Source: Acidihalobacter sp. | GTDB lineage: Bacteria > Pseudomonadota > Gammaproteobacteria > DSM-5130 > Acidihalobacteraceae | Assembly (NCBI GenBank): GCA_027013225.1 | Contig: JALUXU010000040.1 | Location: forward strand, 1 to 52,772 | Length of the DNA: 52,772 nt | Reading direction: 5' to 3' | In this document: positions 7,874 to 17,623 of the stretch, piece by piece | Layout: each line of letters opens with the position of its first letter | How positions within the stretch are numbered: the stretch's first letter is position 1 | Translations under genes and position numbers: made by a program | The notes under the pieces: model-generated | The model's database searches: none | What the model saw: only the letters and a program-made list of their open reading frames with translations | What the model was told of the DNA's origin: nothing

Positions 7874-8347
7874 ATGCTTGTTTCGACACGGATAATAGGG
7901 TCATTGGCTGTTGCCTTACCCCTGGTGTTGCTGGGCGGGTGTGCCACGGAGAATTTTAATGCGCAGACCTATCAAACGGGATTGGCCGCGCAACGCGTGG
8001 AGATAGGCCGTGTCGTCGCTATCCGGCAGGTGGCCTTGCAGCCCAATAATGCTGGCGGCGCGATAGGCACGGTGGCGGGAGGATTGATTGGATCACAACT
8101 TGGAGGTGATTCCGATTCCACCGTCATTCACGGCCTGGGTTTGCTGGGTGGCGCGGTGCTCGGCGGCATGCTCGGTCAGTCCATAGGCAACCGTGTGACC
8201 GGTGGGGTCGGGGAGTTGATTACCGTGCGCTTGCGCAGCGGGAGGCTGATCGCCGTCACGGAAACAGGTGCACAGGGAGTTTATGTGGGAGAACGGGTAG
8301 AGGTGTTGTTTTCACCCGATGGCAATGTGCGAGTCCTTCCCTATTGA
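7874..8347 (+). CDS. Glycine-zipper (2TM) outer-membrane lipoprotein
   Basis: The protein has 157 residues. It starts with a lipoprotein signal peptide ending in LLGGC (Cys near residue 24), then a polar segment, then a Gly-rich zipper at about residues 72-122 (GTVAGGLIGSQLGG and GGAVLGGMLGQSIG), and a small C-terminal domain. This layout matches the SlyB/PcpB-like 17-kDa lipoproteins, which sit in the outer membrane and help envelope integrity. I chose the ATG at 7874 because a strong GGAGG lies seven bases upstream and the signal peptide is then complete; an earlier in-frame ATG at 7847 would add nine charged residues. It precedes leuS by 46 bases. Confidence 0.85.
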   Translation: MLVSTRIIGSLAVALPLVLLGGCATENFNAQTYQTGLAAQRVEIGRVVAIRQVALQPNNAGGAIGTVAGGLIGSQLGGDSDSTVIHGLGLLGGAVLGGMLGQSIGNRVTGGVGELITVRLRSGRLIAVTETGAQGVYVGERVEVLFSPDGNVRVLPY

Positions 8348-8393
8348 ATGCCGACGGCGGCAATATCTATCTTTTTAGAAGCGAAGAGTAACT

Positions 8394-10964
8394 ATGCAGG
8401 AACAATATGATCCGGGCTCCGTGGAGGCGGCCGCCCAGCGCTGGTGGGATGAAAATCGCAGTTTCGAAGTGCAGGAGGTGTCAGGGCAGGAAAAATTCTA
8501 TTGCCTGTCGATGTTTCCTTATCCATCGGGGCGATTGCATATGGGGCATGTGCGCAATTACACTCTCAGCGACGTCATAGCCCGCTATCAACGCATGCTA
8601 GGCAAAAACGTGCTTCAGCCGATGGGCTGGGACGCGTTTGGCCTGCCGGCGGAGAATGCGGCCTTGAGCAATCATGAGCCGCCTGCGGCATGGACTTACG
8701 CCAATATCGCCTATATGCGCGAGCAGCTCAAATCCTTGGGTTTCGCTATCGACTGGTCGCGCGAACTGGCCACATGCAAGCCCGACTATTACCGCTGGAA
8801 TCAATGGTTTTTCCTGCGTCTTCTGGAACGTGGCATCGTTTATAAAAAAACCGGCGTCGTGAATTGGGATCCGGTGGATCAGACTGTCCTGGCCAATGAG
8901 CAGGTCATAGAAGGTCGTGGCTGGCGCACCGGAGCGCTGGTGGAAAAGCGGGAAATCCCCATGTATTACGTGGCAATTACCCGCTACGCCCAGGAATTGC
9001 TGGATGGCCTGGACGATTTGCCCGAGTGGCCCGAGCAGGTGCGTACCATGCAGCGCAATTGGATCGGCCGCAGTGAGGGCGTGCGCGTGGGTTTTCCTCA
9101 TCAGATCGACGGTGGTGGCGTGCTGTGGGTGTTCACTACCCGGGCCGACACCCTCATGGGCGCGAGCTACGTCGCCATCGCCCCGGAACACCCGCTGGCC
9201 CTGCATGCAGCAAAACACAATCCCCGCTTGGCCGCGTTCTTGGAGGAATGCCGCCATGTCGGCACCTCCGAGGCTGAACTTGCAGCGCAGGAGAAAAAAG
9301 GCATGGCCACGGGCTTTTCGGTGCAACATCCGCTCAGCAAAGAAGAATTGCCTCTTTGGGTTGCCAACTATGTGCTCATGAGCTATGGCGAAGGCGCGGT
9401 GATGGCCGTGCCTGCTCACGATGAGCGTGATTTCGAGTTCGCACACAAATATGGCCTTCAGATCCGGCCCGTGATCCGCACTTCGGCAGGTGACGAGACG
9501 CCGGCACCTTGGCAGGCCGCATACGCCGAACATGGCGTATGCATCAATTCAGGCAAATACGATGGCCTCGAATTCGAGGCGGCGGTCGAGGCAGTGGCGG
9601 CCGATCTGCAAGCGCGGAAATTGGGCGAGAAAAAAGTCACTTGGCGATTGCGTGATTGGGGAATATCACGCCAACGTTATTGGGGTACGCCGATTCCCAT
9701 CGTCCACTGTGCTCAGTGTGGCGATGTGCCCGTACCCGACGAGCAACTGCCGGTGATGCTGCCCGAGGATCTGGTGCCGGACGGCTCGGGAAACCCCTTG
9801 GCCAAACATGAAGCCTTCGTCAACTGCCATTGCCCTTCTTGTGGGGGGGCTGCGCGGCGGGAAACCGACACGATGGATACCTTTGTCGATTCTTCGTGGT
9901 ACTTCTTTCGTTACACCTGTCCGGATGCGCCTGCCATGGTTGATGAGCGTGCCGATTACTGGATGCCCGTCGATCAGTATGTCGGTGGCATCGAGCATGC
10001 GATTCTGCATCTGTTGTATTCCCGATTCTGGACCAAGGCCATGCGCGATCTCGGCTTGACGCGAGAGAGTGAGCCGTTCAAGCGTTTGCTGACCCAAGGG
10101 ATGGTGGTAGCCCCAACCTTCTATCGCGAAAGTGAGGGAGGCCGCCGCCAATGGTTCAATCCATCCGAGGTGCAGGTGAGTCATGATGAGAAAGGCCGGC
10201 CCGTGGCCGCCGTCCTCAAGGCCGATGGTTTGCCGGTGGAAATGGGGGGTATCGAGAAGATGTCGAAATCCAAGAACAACGGCGTTGACCCTCAGGCCTT
10301 GATCGAACGTTTCGGCGCCGATACAGCTCGCGTATTCACCCTCTTTGCGGCGCCTCCCGAGCAATCCTTGGAATGGCACGAAGCGGGTGTCGAAGGAGCG
10401 CATCGTTTTCTAAAGCGCTTATGGAATTTCGCTGTCGAGCAAAGTTTCGCGGAATCTGCGGAAACGATACCGGAGTCGATGCGGCCAGTGCGCCAGGAAC
10501 TGCATGAGATCTTGCGCCAGGCGCTCGTTGATTTCGAAAAATATCAGTTCAATACCGTGGTCTCGGCTTGCATGAAAATGCTCAATATTCTCAGTCGGCT
10601 GGAGGCCGTGCCAGAAACCGCGGGCGTGCGCCGCGAGGGTCTGTCGATTCTGCTGCGTTTGCTATCGCCCATTGCGCCTCATATCAGCCATCATCTGTGG
10701 CGCGTACTTGGTTTTGGGGACGATATCCTCGATGCTCCATGGCCGCAAGTGGATGCAAGCGCTCTGCAAAAGGATGTGCTGAAGCTGGTGGTCCAGGTCA
10801 ACGGGAAACTTCGTGGCCACATCGGGGTTCCGACCCACGCGGATCGGGAAACGATAGAAAAAACGGCGCTTGCCGAACCCAACGTGGCGCGTTTCACCGA
10901 AGGCCGCACAGTACGCAAAGTCATCGTCGTACCGGGCCGTTTGGTTAATGTGGTCGTCGCATGA
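8394..10964 (+). CDS. leuS: Leucyl-tRNA synthetase
   Basis: LeuS charges tRNA-Leu with leucine. At 856 residues it has the normal bacterial length (E. coli 860). The class I signatures are present: the HIGH-type HMGH in [16 protein letters not shown] near residue 50 and KMSKSKNNG near residue 621. Between them lies the large CP1 editing domain (about residues 220-410) with the [10 protein letters not shown] and AVPAHDERD segments typical of the hydrolytic site. The tail ends in the [16 protein letters not shown] region. Its stop codon overlaps the lptE start (ATGA), so translation of the two is probably coupled. Confidence 0.98.
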   Translation: MQEQYDPGSVEAAAQRWWDENRSFEVQEVSGQEKFYCLSMFPYPSGRLHMGHVRNYTLSDVIARYQRMLGKNVLQPMGWDAFGLPAENAALSNHEPPAAWTYANIAYMREQLKSLGFAIDWSRELATCKPDYYRWNQWFFLRLLERGIVYKKTGVVNWDPVDQTVLANEQVIEGRGWRTGALVEKREIPMYYVAITRYAQELLDGLDDLPEWPEQVRTMQRNWIGRSEGVRVGFPHQIDGGGVLWVFTTRADTLMGASYVAIAPEHPLALHAAKHNPRLAAFLEECRHVGTSEAELAAQEKKGMATGFSVQHPLSKEELPLWVANYVLMSYGEGAVMAVPAHDERDFEFAHKYGLQIRPVIRTSAGDETPAPWQAAYAEHGVCINSGKYDGLEFEAAVEAVAADLQARKLGEKKVTWRLRDWGISRQRYWGTPIPIVHCAQCGDVPVPDEQLPVMLPEDLVPDGSGNPLAKHEAFVNCHCPSCGGAARRETDTMDTFVDSSWYFFRYTCPDAPAMVDERADYWMPVDQYVGGIEHAILHLLYSRFWTKAMRDLGLTRESEPFKRLLTQGMVVAPTFYRESEGGRRQWFNPSEVQVSHDEKGRPVAAVLKADGLPVEMGGIEKMSKSKNNGVDPQALIERFGADTARVFTLFAAPPEQSLEWHEAGVEGAHRFLKRLWNFAVEQSFAESAETIPESMRPVRQELHEILRQALVDFEKYQFNTVVSACMKMLNILSRLEAVPETAGVRREGLSILLRLLSPIAPHISHHLWRVLGFGDDILDAPWPQVDASALQKDVLKLVVQVNGKLRGHIGVPTHADRETIEKTALAEPNVARFTEGRTVRKVIVVPGRLVNVVVA

Positions 10965-11491
10965 GCTGGGGTGGGGCGGTTCGGTATGGTATGCGTCTGC
11001 TGGCGCTGGCTGGCCTTGGCGTGACTCTGGCCGCCTGCGGTTTTCATTTGCGCGGACGCGTGGCGTTGCCGCCGGCAATGGATCGAACTTACATCCTCGG
11101 CGCTAACGATACTCTGAACAATGCCTTGCGCCTGGACTTGCTGGCCTCGGGCGTGCGCGTTGTGACGCAGAAGAAAAATGCCAGCGCTGTCTTGAAAATA
11201 GAAAACTACGGTTGCCAACAAAGTGTCCTAAGCCTCACCCCGGCGGGGCAGGTTTCCGGCTATCTCATGGTGTGTTCCCTGGGTTTTTCTGCAAAGGGGA
11301 CACACGGAAAGTGGGCCCTTCCGCTCACACACCTGTCGGTGCGGCGCAATTACACCTACAGCGTGTCCCAGGTGCTCTCCAAGCATGATGAGGTTCAACG
11401 TTTGCAGGCCGATATGGACAGGGAACTGGCCAGCCTGATCATGTTGCGATTGCAGGCAGCGGCCCAGCGTTTGCCGGCGCCCCGACCCTGA
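10961..11491 (+). CDS. lptE: LPS-assembly lipoprotein LptE (RlpB)
   Basis: LptE is the plug and chaperone of the LptD barrel that places lipopolysaccharide on the outer leaflet of the outer membrane. The 176-residue protein has a lipoprotein signal with lipobox LAAC near residue 26, directly followed by the family's GFHLRG motif. The rest is poorly conserved, as is usual, but has the expected size and a helical C-terminus. It overlaps leuS by four bases and is followed by holA; leuS-lptE-holA is the standard gammaproteobacterial order. Confidence 0.93.
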   Translation: MSWGGAVRYGMRLLALAGLGVTLAACGFHLRGRVALPPAMDRTYILGANDTLNNALRLDLLASGVRVVTQKKNASAVLKIENYGCQQSVLSLTPAGQVSGYLMVCSLGFSAKGTHGKWALPLTHLSVRRNYTYSVSQVLSKHDEVQRLQADMDRELASLIMLRLQAAAQRLPAPRP

Positions 11492-11549
11492 TGGAACGAA
11501 GAGAAGCGTTTGCGGCGTTTCAGCGTCCCTTTTGTCGGGCGTTTTGCTG

Positions 11550-12608
11550 ATGCCGATACGACTGGCGCAACTCGAAGCTCAGCTGCGATCAGGCCTGAAG
11601 CCGGCTTACCTGATCAGCGGCGACGAGCCACAACAAGTGGAAGAAGCGGCTGAGCTCGTGCGCCGCGCTGCGCGTGACCAGGGTCATGAGGAGCGTGTGG
11701 TGCTTGCCCTGGAAGCCGGCTTCGATTGGAGCCGGCTGGCTGAGGAGGCACGTGCGAGATCTCTGTTTGCGCAAAAACGCCTGCTCGAGTTGCGCCTGGG
11801 AGCAGGCAAGCCGGGGCGAACGGGGGGGGCGGCGTTGCTGGACTATTTGCTCCGCCCGCCCGACGAGACCGTTTTGCTCATTCAATCGGCGCGCCTGGAT
11901 CGTGCCGCCGCCAACAGCCGCTGGGTCAAGGCGTTGGAAAAAAAAGGCGTATGGGTAGCGGTCTGGCCGCTGCTGCCGAGCGAGACCCACCAGTGGGTGA
12001 GGCAACGTCTCAAAGCCCGGGGCTTGCATCCCGATGAGGCCGCTCTGGAATTGTTATGCGAGCGCGTGGAAGGCAATCTTCTGGCAGCGGCACAGGAAGT
12101 CGAACGCCTGGCCTTGCTGTTGCCTTCGGGACCATTGAGCGTGGAAGCCGTTCAGGAGGCCGTAGGAGGCAGCGCCCGTTTCGACGTGAGCGCGCTGGGC
12201 GAGGCCGTGCTGGCAGGCGACGCGTTGCGCGCTTCGCGCATCCTCGATGGCTTGCGCAAAGAAGGGGTTGAGCCGGCGCTGGCAGCGTGGGCGCTGGCCC
12301 GTGAGGCGCGCTTTCTGGCACGATGGACGGCCGGGCACTCTGGGAGCGATCTGTGGCGCGGCGTCTTTCCCAGAAGACGCGAACTCTTGCAAAGGGCGGC
12401 TGCGCGGTGGCCCCGTAAACGATCCCTTGGCCTGATTCGTCTCGCTGCGCGTCTGGATCGAGTGGTCAAGGGGCAAGAGAAAGGCGGCGATCCCTGGGAT
12501 GAATTGCTACAATTTGCATTATTCTTGAGCGGAAAGGCTCTCTTTCCACCTGCGGATGCCATTGGCATCGAAGAGACGGGAGTGATACGAAAACATGAGC
12601 GCAAGTGA
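11550..12608 (+). CDS. holA: DNA polymerase III delta subunit
   Basis: HolA is the clamp-opening subunit of the DNA polymerase III clamp loader. The protein has 352 residues (E. coli 343). It opens with [27 protein letters not shown], in which [11 protein letters not shown] is the family's N-terminal signature, though no working Walker A is expected. The C-terminal collar domain includes [13 protein letters not shown] chose the ATG at 11550, where similarity starts; an in-frame TTG is six codons earlier. The end overlaps proA by 14 bases. The composition is unusually rich in Arg, Ala and Leu. Confidence 0.94.
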   Translation: MPIRLAQLEAQLRSGLKPAYLISGDEPQQVEEAAELVRRAARDQGHEERVVLALEAGFDWSRLAEEARARSLFAQKRLLELRLGAGKPGRTGGAALLDYLLRPPDETVLLIQSARLDRAAANSRWVKALEKKGVWVAVWPLLPSETHQWVRQRLKARGLHPDEAALELLCERVEGNLLAAAQEVERLALLLPSGPLSVEAVQEAVGGSARFDVSALGEAVLAGDALRASRILDGLRKEGVEPALAAWALAREARFLARWTAGHSGSDLWRGVFPRRRELLQRAAARWPRKRSLGLIRLAARLDRVVKGQEKGGDPWDELLQFALFLSGKALFPPADAIGIEETGVIRKHERK

Positions 12609-13875
12609 ACAATCGAGAGTGGATCTGACAGATTACATGGAGGAAATCGGCCGCGCCGCGCGTGCCGCCTCGCGGGAAATGGCGCGCGCCGATTCGGCGC
12701 ACAAGAATCAGGCGCTTCTGGCCATCGCGGATGAGATCGAATCGTCCGTAGAGGCCCTCAAGGAAGCCAATCGGATCGATCTCGAAAATGGGCGCGCGGC
12801 TGGACTCGACGCGGCATTGCTCGATCGCCTGGAATTGACCGACGCCCGTATCACCGCGATGGCGTCGGGCGTGCGCGAAATTGCCGCCTTGCCGGATCCA
12901 GTGGGGCAGATTATCGATCTCAATTACAGACCCAGCGGCATTCAGGTAGGACGCATGCGCGTGCCCCTTGGCGTTATCGGCATTATTTATGAATCCCGTC
13001 CTAACGTGACGGCCGACGCCGCGGCTCTGTGCCTGAAATCAGGCAATGCCGCCATTTTGCGGGGTGGTTCCGAGGCGCTGCAATCGAATCGCGCCATCGC
13101 CCGCTGTCTGAGCGTGGGATTGAGCGCCGCTGCCCTGCCAGAGACGGCCATACAGGTCGTGGAAACGGCTGATCGCGCCGCCGTGGGCGCTTTGCTGAGA
13201 ATGAAGGATTGGGTGGATGTCATTATTCCGCGCGGTGGCAAGGGCTTGATAGAACGCGTGGCCCAAGAATCCCTGATCCCCGTGATCAAGCATCTGGACG
13301 GTGTGTGCCATGTGTATATCGACGCCGCCGCCGATGCCCAAAAGGCCATTGACATCGCCGTGAATGCCAAAACCCAGCGCTATGGCACTTGCAACACCAT
13401 GGAGACCTTGCTCGTGGACGTCTCACGGGCTGCGGAACTCTTGCCGCCGTTGGCGCGGGCGTATGCCGAAAAAGGCGTGGAGTTGCGCGGCTGTCCACGC
13501 ACACGGGAGATCTTGCCGGAAGTGGCGGCGGCCACTGAGGAAGACTGGGTAACTGAATACCTCGGCCCCATTCTGGCGGTGCGGGTGGTGGATGATCTGG
13601 ATGAGGCCATGGCGCACATCAATACCTACGGCTCGCATCATACCGACAGCATTGTGTCCGAGAACTACAGCCACGCACGCCGTTTCCTGCGCGAAGTCGA
13701 TTCCAGTTCCGTCATGGTGAATGCCTCGACCCGCTTTGCCGATGGATTTGAATATGGTTTGGGTGCGGAAATCGGCATCTCCACGGACAAGCTGCATGCG
13801 CGCGGTCCAGTCGGTCTGGAAGGGCTTACCAGCCTCAAATATGTCGTATTGGGCGATGGCCAGATCCGGCAATAG
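12595..13875 (+). CDS. proA: Gamma-glutamyl phosphate reductase
   Basis: ProA reduces gamma-glutamyl phosphate to glutamate semialdehyde with NADPH, the second step of proline synthesis. The 426-residue protein has the aldehyde dehydrogenase fold; the catalytic Cys266 lies in [13 protein letters not shown]. Other landmarks are [27 protein letters not shown] (cofactor-binding region, residues 121-150) and the [10 protein letters not shown] segment. proB, its partner in the pathway, is not in this window. Gene overlaps with holA and the two-base gap to the nadD frame suggest one transcript. Confidence 0.97.
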   Translation: MSASEQSRVDLTDYMEEIGRAARAASREMARADSAHKNQALLAIADEIESSVEALKEANRIDLENGRAAGLDAALLDRLELTDARITAMASGVREIAALPDPVGQIIDLNYRPSGIQVGRMRVPLGVIGIIYESRPNVTADAAALCLKSGNAAILRGGSEALQSNRAIARCLSVGLSAAALPETAIQVVETADRAAVGALLRMKDWVDVIIPRGGKGLIERVAQESLIPVIKHLDGVCHVYIDAAADAQKAIDIAVNAKTQRYGTCNTMETLLVDVSRAAELLPPLARAYAEKGVELRGCPRTREILPEVAAATEEDWVTEYLGPILAVRVVDDLDEAMAHINTYGSHHTDSIVSENYSHARRFLREVDSSSVMVNASTRFADGFEYGLGAEIGISTDKLHARGPVGLEGLTSLKYVVLGDGQIRQ

Positions 13876-13898
13876 GAGTGGGTGAGTCGCTTACGGAT

Positions 13899-14585
13899 AT
13901 GCTGTGCCCTGGCCGCCGCCGCATGATCGGCCTGCTGGGTGGCACCTTCGATCCAGTGCATCACGGACATTTGCGCCCCGCCCTTGAAATCCGCGATCGC
14001 CTGGGGCTGGATGAAGTGCGTTTTATCCCTTGTGGCCAGCCACCGCACCGCTCGCAGCCGCGTGAGCCGGCAAGGGTGCGCGCTCTGCTTGTGCAATTGG
14101 CAATACAAGGCGAGGCGGGTTTCATTATGGATGGGCGGGAACTGGAGCGCCAAGGGCCTTCCTATACCGTGGAGACCCTGGAATCTTTTCGCGCCGAACT
14201 GGGCGAGGAGGCGGGTTTGTGCTGGATCATGGGAGCCGACGCCTTTCAAGGCTTGCCGGAATGGCATCGCCCAAAAGACCTGCTGCGACTGGCGCATATC
14301 GTAGTCGCCCAGCGCCCGCAGGAAGCATCGCCACATCCAAACCCCGCTCTGGATCGCCTCATCCGGGGCCGCGTGTGTGATTCGCCCGACATGCTGGCGC
14401 AGGCGCCGGCAGGCCGCGTGACCTTTATAGAAGTTACCCGCCTGGCGATCTCTGCCACGGCGGTTCGCGCGCTTCTGGCCGCGGGTCGAAGTCCGCGTTT
14501 TTTGTTGCCCGATCGGGTGTGGGATGCGATCCGGCGGCAAGAGTTGTATGGCTGGCGCGAGAATATGAGAGGGAAAATTGAATGA
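13899..14585 (+). CDS. nadD: Nicotinate-nucleotide adenylyltransferase
   Basis: NadD makes deamido-NAD from nicotinate mononucleotide and ATP in NAD synthesis. The nucleotidyltransferase motif GGTFDPVHHGHL is at the N-terminus and ISATAVR near the C-terminus. The start is uncertain: GTG at 13878 touches an AGGAG, ATG at 13899 has a nearby GGAT, and ATG at 13923 is where family similarity (MIGLLGGTFDPV) begins but has no ribosome site. From 13899 the product has 228 residues. The gene overlaps rsfS by four bases, a pairing found widely in bacteria. Confidence 0.94.
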   Translation: MLCPGRRRMIGLLGGTFDPVHHGHLRPALEIRDRLGLDEVRFIPCGQPPHRSQPREPARVRALLVQLAIQGEAGFIMDGRELERQGPSYTVETLESFRAELGEEAGLCWIMGADAFQGLPEWHRPKDLLRLAHIVVAQRPQEASPHPNPALDRLIRGRVCDSPDMLAQAPAGRVTFIEVTRLAISATAVRALLAAGRSPRFLLPDRVWDAIRRQELYGWRENMRGKIE

Positions 14586-14932
14586 ATGAGAAGGAAATGC
14601 ACAATCAGGTCGAACGGCTGCACGCTGTCGTGCTGGCGGCGCTGGATGATCTCAAGGCAGAGGATGTGCGCAGTCTGGATCTGCGCGGCAAGTCGCCGTT
14701 GATGGATATCATGATCATTGCTACCGGGCGCTCCGATCGGCATGTCAAGTCACTGGCGGGAAACGTTATTCGCAAGGCAAAGGAAGCAGGTTTCCGAGTG
14801 CGCAGCAGTGAAGGCGAGCGCGAGGCCGAGTGGGTGCTGGTCGATCTGGATGATATCGTCGTGCATGTGATGCTGCCGCGGATTCGTGATTTTTATAACC
14901 TGGAAAAACTCTGGGCCGCCGAGACGGAGTAG
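14582..14932 (+). CDS. rsfS: Ribosomal silencing factor RsfS
   Basis: RsfS binds ribosomal protein L14 and blocks joining of the subunits when nutrients run short. The 116-residue protein carries the family landmarks: KAEDVRSLDLRGKSPLMDIM, then IIATGRSDRHVKSLAGNV and, near the C-terminus, EREAEWVLVDLDDIVVHVM. The first ATG overlaps the nadD stop. Normally rlmH follows directly; here glpK stands between the two. Confidence 0.96.
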   Translation: MNEKEMHNQVERLHAVVLAALDDLKAEDVRSLDLRGKSPLMDIMIIATGRSDRHVKSLAGNVIRKAKEAGFRVRSSEGEREAEWVLVDLDDIVVHVMLPRIRDFYNLEKLWAAETE

Positions 14933-14938
14933 GCTGGC

Positions 14939-16438
14939 ATGCTGGCATCCTATATAGGCGCGATCGATCAGGGAACGAGCAGCACACGCTTCATCGTCTT
15001 CGATAGACAGGGCGGTGTGGTTTCCAGCGCGCAAAAAGAACACCGGCAAATTTGTCCGCAACCGGGTTGGGTGGAACACGACGCCGAAGAAATTTTGCGC
15101 AACACCCTCGAAGTGGCGGCCATGGCCCTGGCGCGCGCCGGATTGAATGCACGCGATCTCGCTGCGGTGGGTATCGCCAACCAGCGTGAAACCACCTTGT
15201 TGTGGGAAAGAGACAGCGGCCGCCCGCTCCATGCGGCACTGGTGTGGATGGACACCCGCACCGAGCCGATGGTAGAGCAATGGGCGGCCGAAAGTGGGCG
15301 CGATCGGTTTCGCGAACAAACCGGGCTGCCTCTTTCCACCTATTTCTCTGCACTCAAGTTGCGCTGGTTGATCGATCAGCTGCCGAATGCCAGGCAGCGG
15401 GCCGAACAAGGTGACATCCTGTTCGGCACTATGGACAGCTGGCTGGCATGGAATCTTACGGGCGGGACGGCTGTCGGGCTTCACGTAAGCGATGTGAGCA
15501 ATGCCAGCCGCACCCAGTTGATGAATATTCATAACTGCGAGTGGGATGCGGATCTGCTTCGGGTTTTTGGGATCCCCGCGGCATGCCTGCCGCGCATCGT
15601 GTCTTCATCTGCGGTGTTGGGCGAGATTACGCTTGAGCCGCTCGCCGGAGTGCCCTTGGCAGGGCTTTTGGGTGATCAGCAGGCGGCTCTGGTAGGGCAG
15701 GCCTGTTTTGAGGCCGGAGAAGCCAAGAACACCTATGGCACAGGCGCGTTTTTTTTGCTCAATACCGGTACCGAGGCGGTGGTTTCGCGTGCCGGTTTGT
15801 TGACCACGGTGGCTTACAGATTCGGTGAGGAGGCGCCGCGTTACGCGCTTGAAGGCGCGATTGCGATCACCGGCGCTGCAGTACAGTGGTTGCGCGACAA
15901 TCTTGGCCTGATCAGGCGGGCAGCCGACATCGAGACGCTGGCCGCCGAAGTCGAGGATAACGGTGATGTCTATTTCGTGCCGGCCTTTTCCGGCCTGTAC
16001 GCGCCTTACTGGCGGGACGATGCCCGCGGCCTCATCGCGGGATTGACGCGCTTTTCCAATCGCTCTCATCTGGCGCGGGCCGTACTGGAAGCGGTGGCCT
16101 ATCAGGTGCGCGATGTGGCAGAGGCCATGCGGGTCGACAGCGGCCTCGACTTGCGTCATCTCAAGGCCGATGGTGGCATGGCGGCCAATGGCTTGCTGAT
16201 GCAGTTTCAGGCCGATATGCTGGATCGCCCTGTGATCCGCCCCCGGCTGCTCGAAACCACGGCGCTGGGGGCCGCCTATGCGGCGGGTCTTGGAGTGGGG
16301 TTGTGGGCTGATACCCAAATGCTTCGCGACCATTGGATCGCGGAACATGTCTGGGAACCCGCTTTGGGCGCGGAACGCCGCGAGCGCTATTATGCGCGCT
16401 GGAAGCAGGCGGTGAATCGCGCTTTCGGTTGGATATAA
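14939..16438 (+). CDS. glpK: Glycerol kinase
   Basis: GlpK phosphorylates glycerol to glycerol 3-phosphate. At 499 residues it has the normal length and the FGGY-family landmarks: [16 protein letters not shown] at the N-terminus, GVANQRETT-like [37 protein letters not shown], and [14 protein letters not shown] followed by LEGAI. Glycerol-binding residues of the RE (in NQRETT), W and D type are in place. No glpF or glpD lies nearby, and the gene splits the usual rsfS-rlmH pair, with gaps of only 6 and 9 bases, so it shares their transcript. That suggests constitutive expression and insertion into an old operon. Confidence 0.96.
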   Translation: MLASYIGAIDQGTSSTRFIVFDRQGGVVSSAQKEHRQICPQPGWVEHDAEEILRNTLEVAAMALARAGLNARDLAAVGIANQRETTLLWERDSGRPLHAALVWMDTRTEPMVEQWAAESGRDRFREQTGLPLSTYFSALKLRWLIDQLPNARQRAEQGDILFGTMDSWLAWNLTGGTAVGLHVSDVSNASRTQLMNIHNCEWDADLLRVFGIPAACLPRIVSSSAVLGEITLEPLAGVPLAGLLGDQQAALVGQACFEAGEAKNTYGTGAFFLLNTGTEAVVSRAGLLTTVAYRFGEEAPRYALEGAIAITGAAVQWLRDNLGLIRRAADIETLAAEVEDNGDVYFVPAFSGLYAPYWRDDARGLIAGLTRFSNRSHLARAVLEAVAYQVRDVAEAMRVDSGLDLRHLKADGGMAANGLLMQFQADMLDRPVIRPRLLETTALGAAYAAGLGVGLWADTQMLRDHWIAEHVWEPALGAERRERYYARWKQAVNRAFGWI

Positions 16439-16447
16439 GACGCGGGT

Positions 16448-16918
16448 ATGCGTATTCATCTGATCGCCATCGGCCAGCGCATGCCCGCCTGGGTTCGGGA
16501 CGGCTATGCCGAATATGCCACGCGCCTGCCACCGGAGGCAGAGTTGCGTTTGATTGAAATCCCGGCCGAGAAGCGCACTCGCAAAGCGAACCTCTCCCGC
16601 ATCGCTGAAAGCGAAGCCGAGCGTTTGCGAATGGCGACGCCTGCCAAGGCGCGCGTCATTGCTCTGGATGGGCGAGGCCGTCTGCTGGATACGCCCGCCC
16701 TCGCCGGGCGGGTGGCGCAATGGATGCAAGATGGCCGTGATGTGGCTCTATGGGTGGGAGGACCAGAAGGTCTGACGGACCGCGCCCGCAAGGAGGCCGA
16801 ATTTCTGTGGTCGCTATCGCCTTTGACCTTCCCTCATCCTCTGGTGCGGGTCATAGTGGCCGAGCAGCTTTATCGCGCTTTCAGTATCATGCGCAATCAC
16901 CCTTATCACCGGGACTAG
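16448..16918 (+). CDS. rlmH: 23S rRNA (pseudouridine1915-N3)-methyltransferase RlmH
   Basis: RlmH methylates pseudouridine 1915 in helix 69 of 23S rRNA on assembled 70S ribosomes. The 156-residue product has a SPOUT fold; the SAM-binding knot includes LWVGGPEGL (about residues 100-108) and the C-terminal tail LVRVIVAEQLYRAFSI ending in the HPYHRD sequence typical of the family. Length matches the E. coli protein (155). It follows glpK by nine bases and precedes maf. Confidence 0.96.
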   Translation: MRIHLIAIGQRMPAWVRDGYAEYATRLPPEAELRLIEIPAEKRTRKANLSRIAESEAERLRMATPAKARVIALDGRGRLLDTPALAGRVAQWMQDGRDVALWVGGPEGLTDRARKEAEFLWSLSPLTFPHPLVRVIVAEQLYRAFSIMRNHPYHRD

Positions 16919-16957
16919 GGTGCTTTCCCCACCCATGGAGCGGCTGATTGGAGCTCT

Positions 16958-17623
16958 ATGGCGGGGAAAGTACAAAAACATATCCTGAACGCATCGACCT
17001 CCAACGGCCTTGAATCCATGAGTTGGCAAGCAGATATAGTATTGGCCTCCGCTTCTCCCCGAAGACGCGAGTTGCTGGCGCAACTCGGCATTGCTTGCCG
17101 GATTCGCCCCGTTGATGTCGATGAATCTTGGCGGCAGAAAGAGACAGCTCCAAGTTATGTCTCCCGCCTGGCCCGTGACAAAGCCGTGGCCGCGTGGAGC
17201 AGATTGCCGGCAAATGAACATTTGCCCGTTCTCGGCGCCGATACCTGCGTGACTTTGGACGGGCGGATTTACGGCAAACCCGCCGATGAGGAGGAGGCCA
17301 GAGACATGCTCGCAGAGCTGAGCGGCTGCACTCATGAGGTGCTGACCGCGGTGTGCCTTGTCAGCGACAACATGGAAGAAACCATCGTATCCCGCTCTTT
17401 TGTTACCCTGCGCACGCTTAATACAGCGGAAATTACGGCTTATACAGCCACGGGGGAGCCGCTGGACAAGGCCGGCGCTTATGCAATTCAGGGCATGGGC
17501 GCGGTTTTTGTGGCCCACCTCGATGGCAGTTATTCGGGGGTGATGGGGTTGCCGTTGTACGAAACCGCCGCCCTGTTGGGCGCAGCGGGTATTGCCGTCC
17601 CACCGTCATTGGAGCACACATGA
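16958..17623 (+). CDS. maf: Maf-family nucleoside triphosphate pyrophosphatase
   Basis: Maf proteins hydrolyse nucleoside triphosphates, including modified pyrimidine nucleotides, and may restrain cell division. The signature LASASPRRRELL begins at about residue 30, followed by ARDKA and GADT in the conserved block. From the ATG at 16958 the protein has 221 residues with a 20-residue extension that the family lacks; the ATG at 17018 gives the usual N-terminus (MSWQADIVLASASP) but has no ribosome site, while GGAG lies four bases before 16958. The stop overlaps rng by four bases, the standard maf-rng arrangement. The EDE/QGMGAVFV region near the C-terminus supports the YhdE-type Maf. Confidence 0.93.
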   Translation: MAGKVQKHILNASTSNGLESMSWQADIVLASASPRRRELLAQLGIACRIRPVDVDESWRQKETAPSYVSRLARDKAVAAWSRLPANEHLPVLGADTCVTLDGRIYGKPADEEEARDMLAELSGCTHEVLTAVCLVSDNMEETIVSRSFVTLRTLNTAEITAYTATGEPLDKAGAYAIQGMGAVFVAHLDGSYSGVMGLPLYETAALLGAAGIAVPPSLEHT

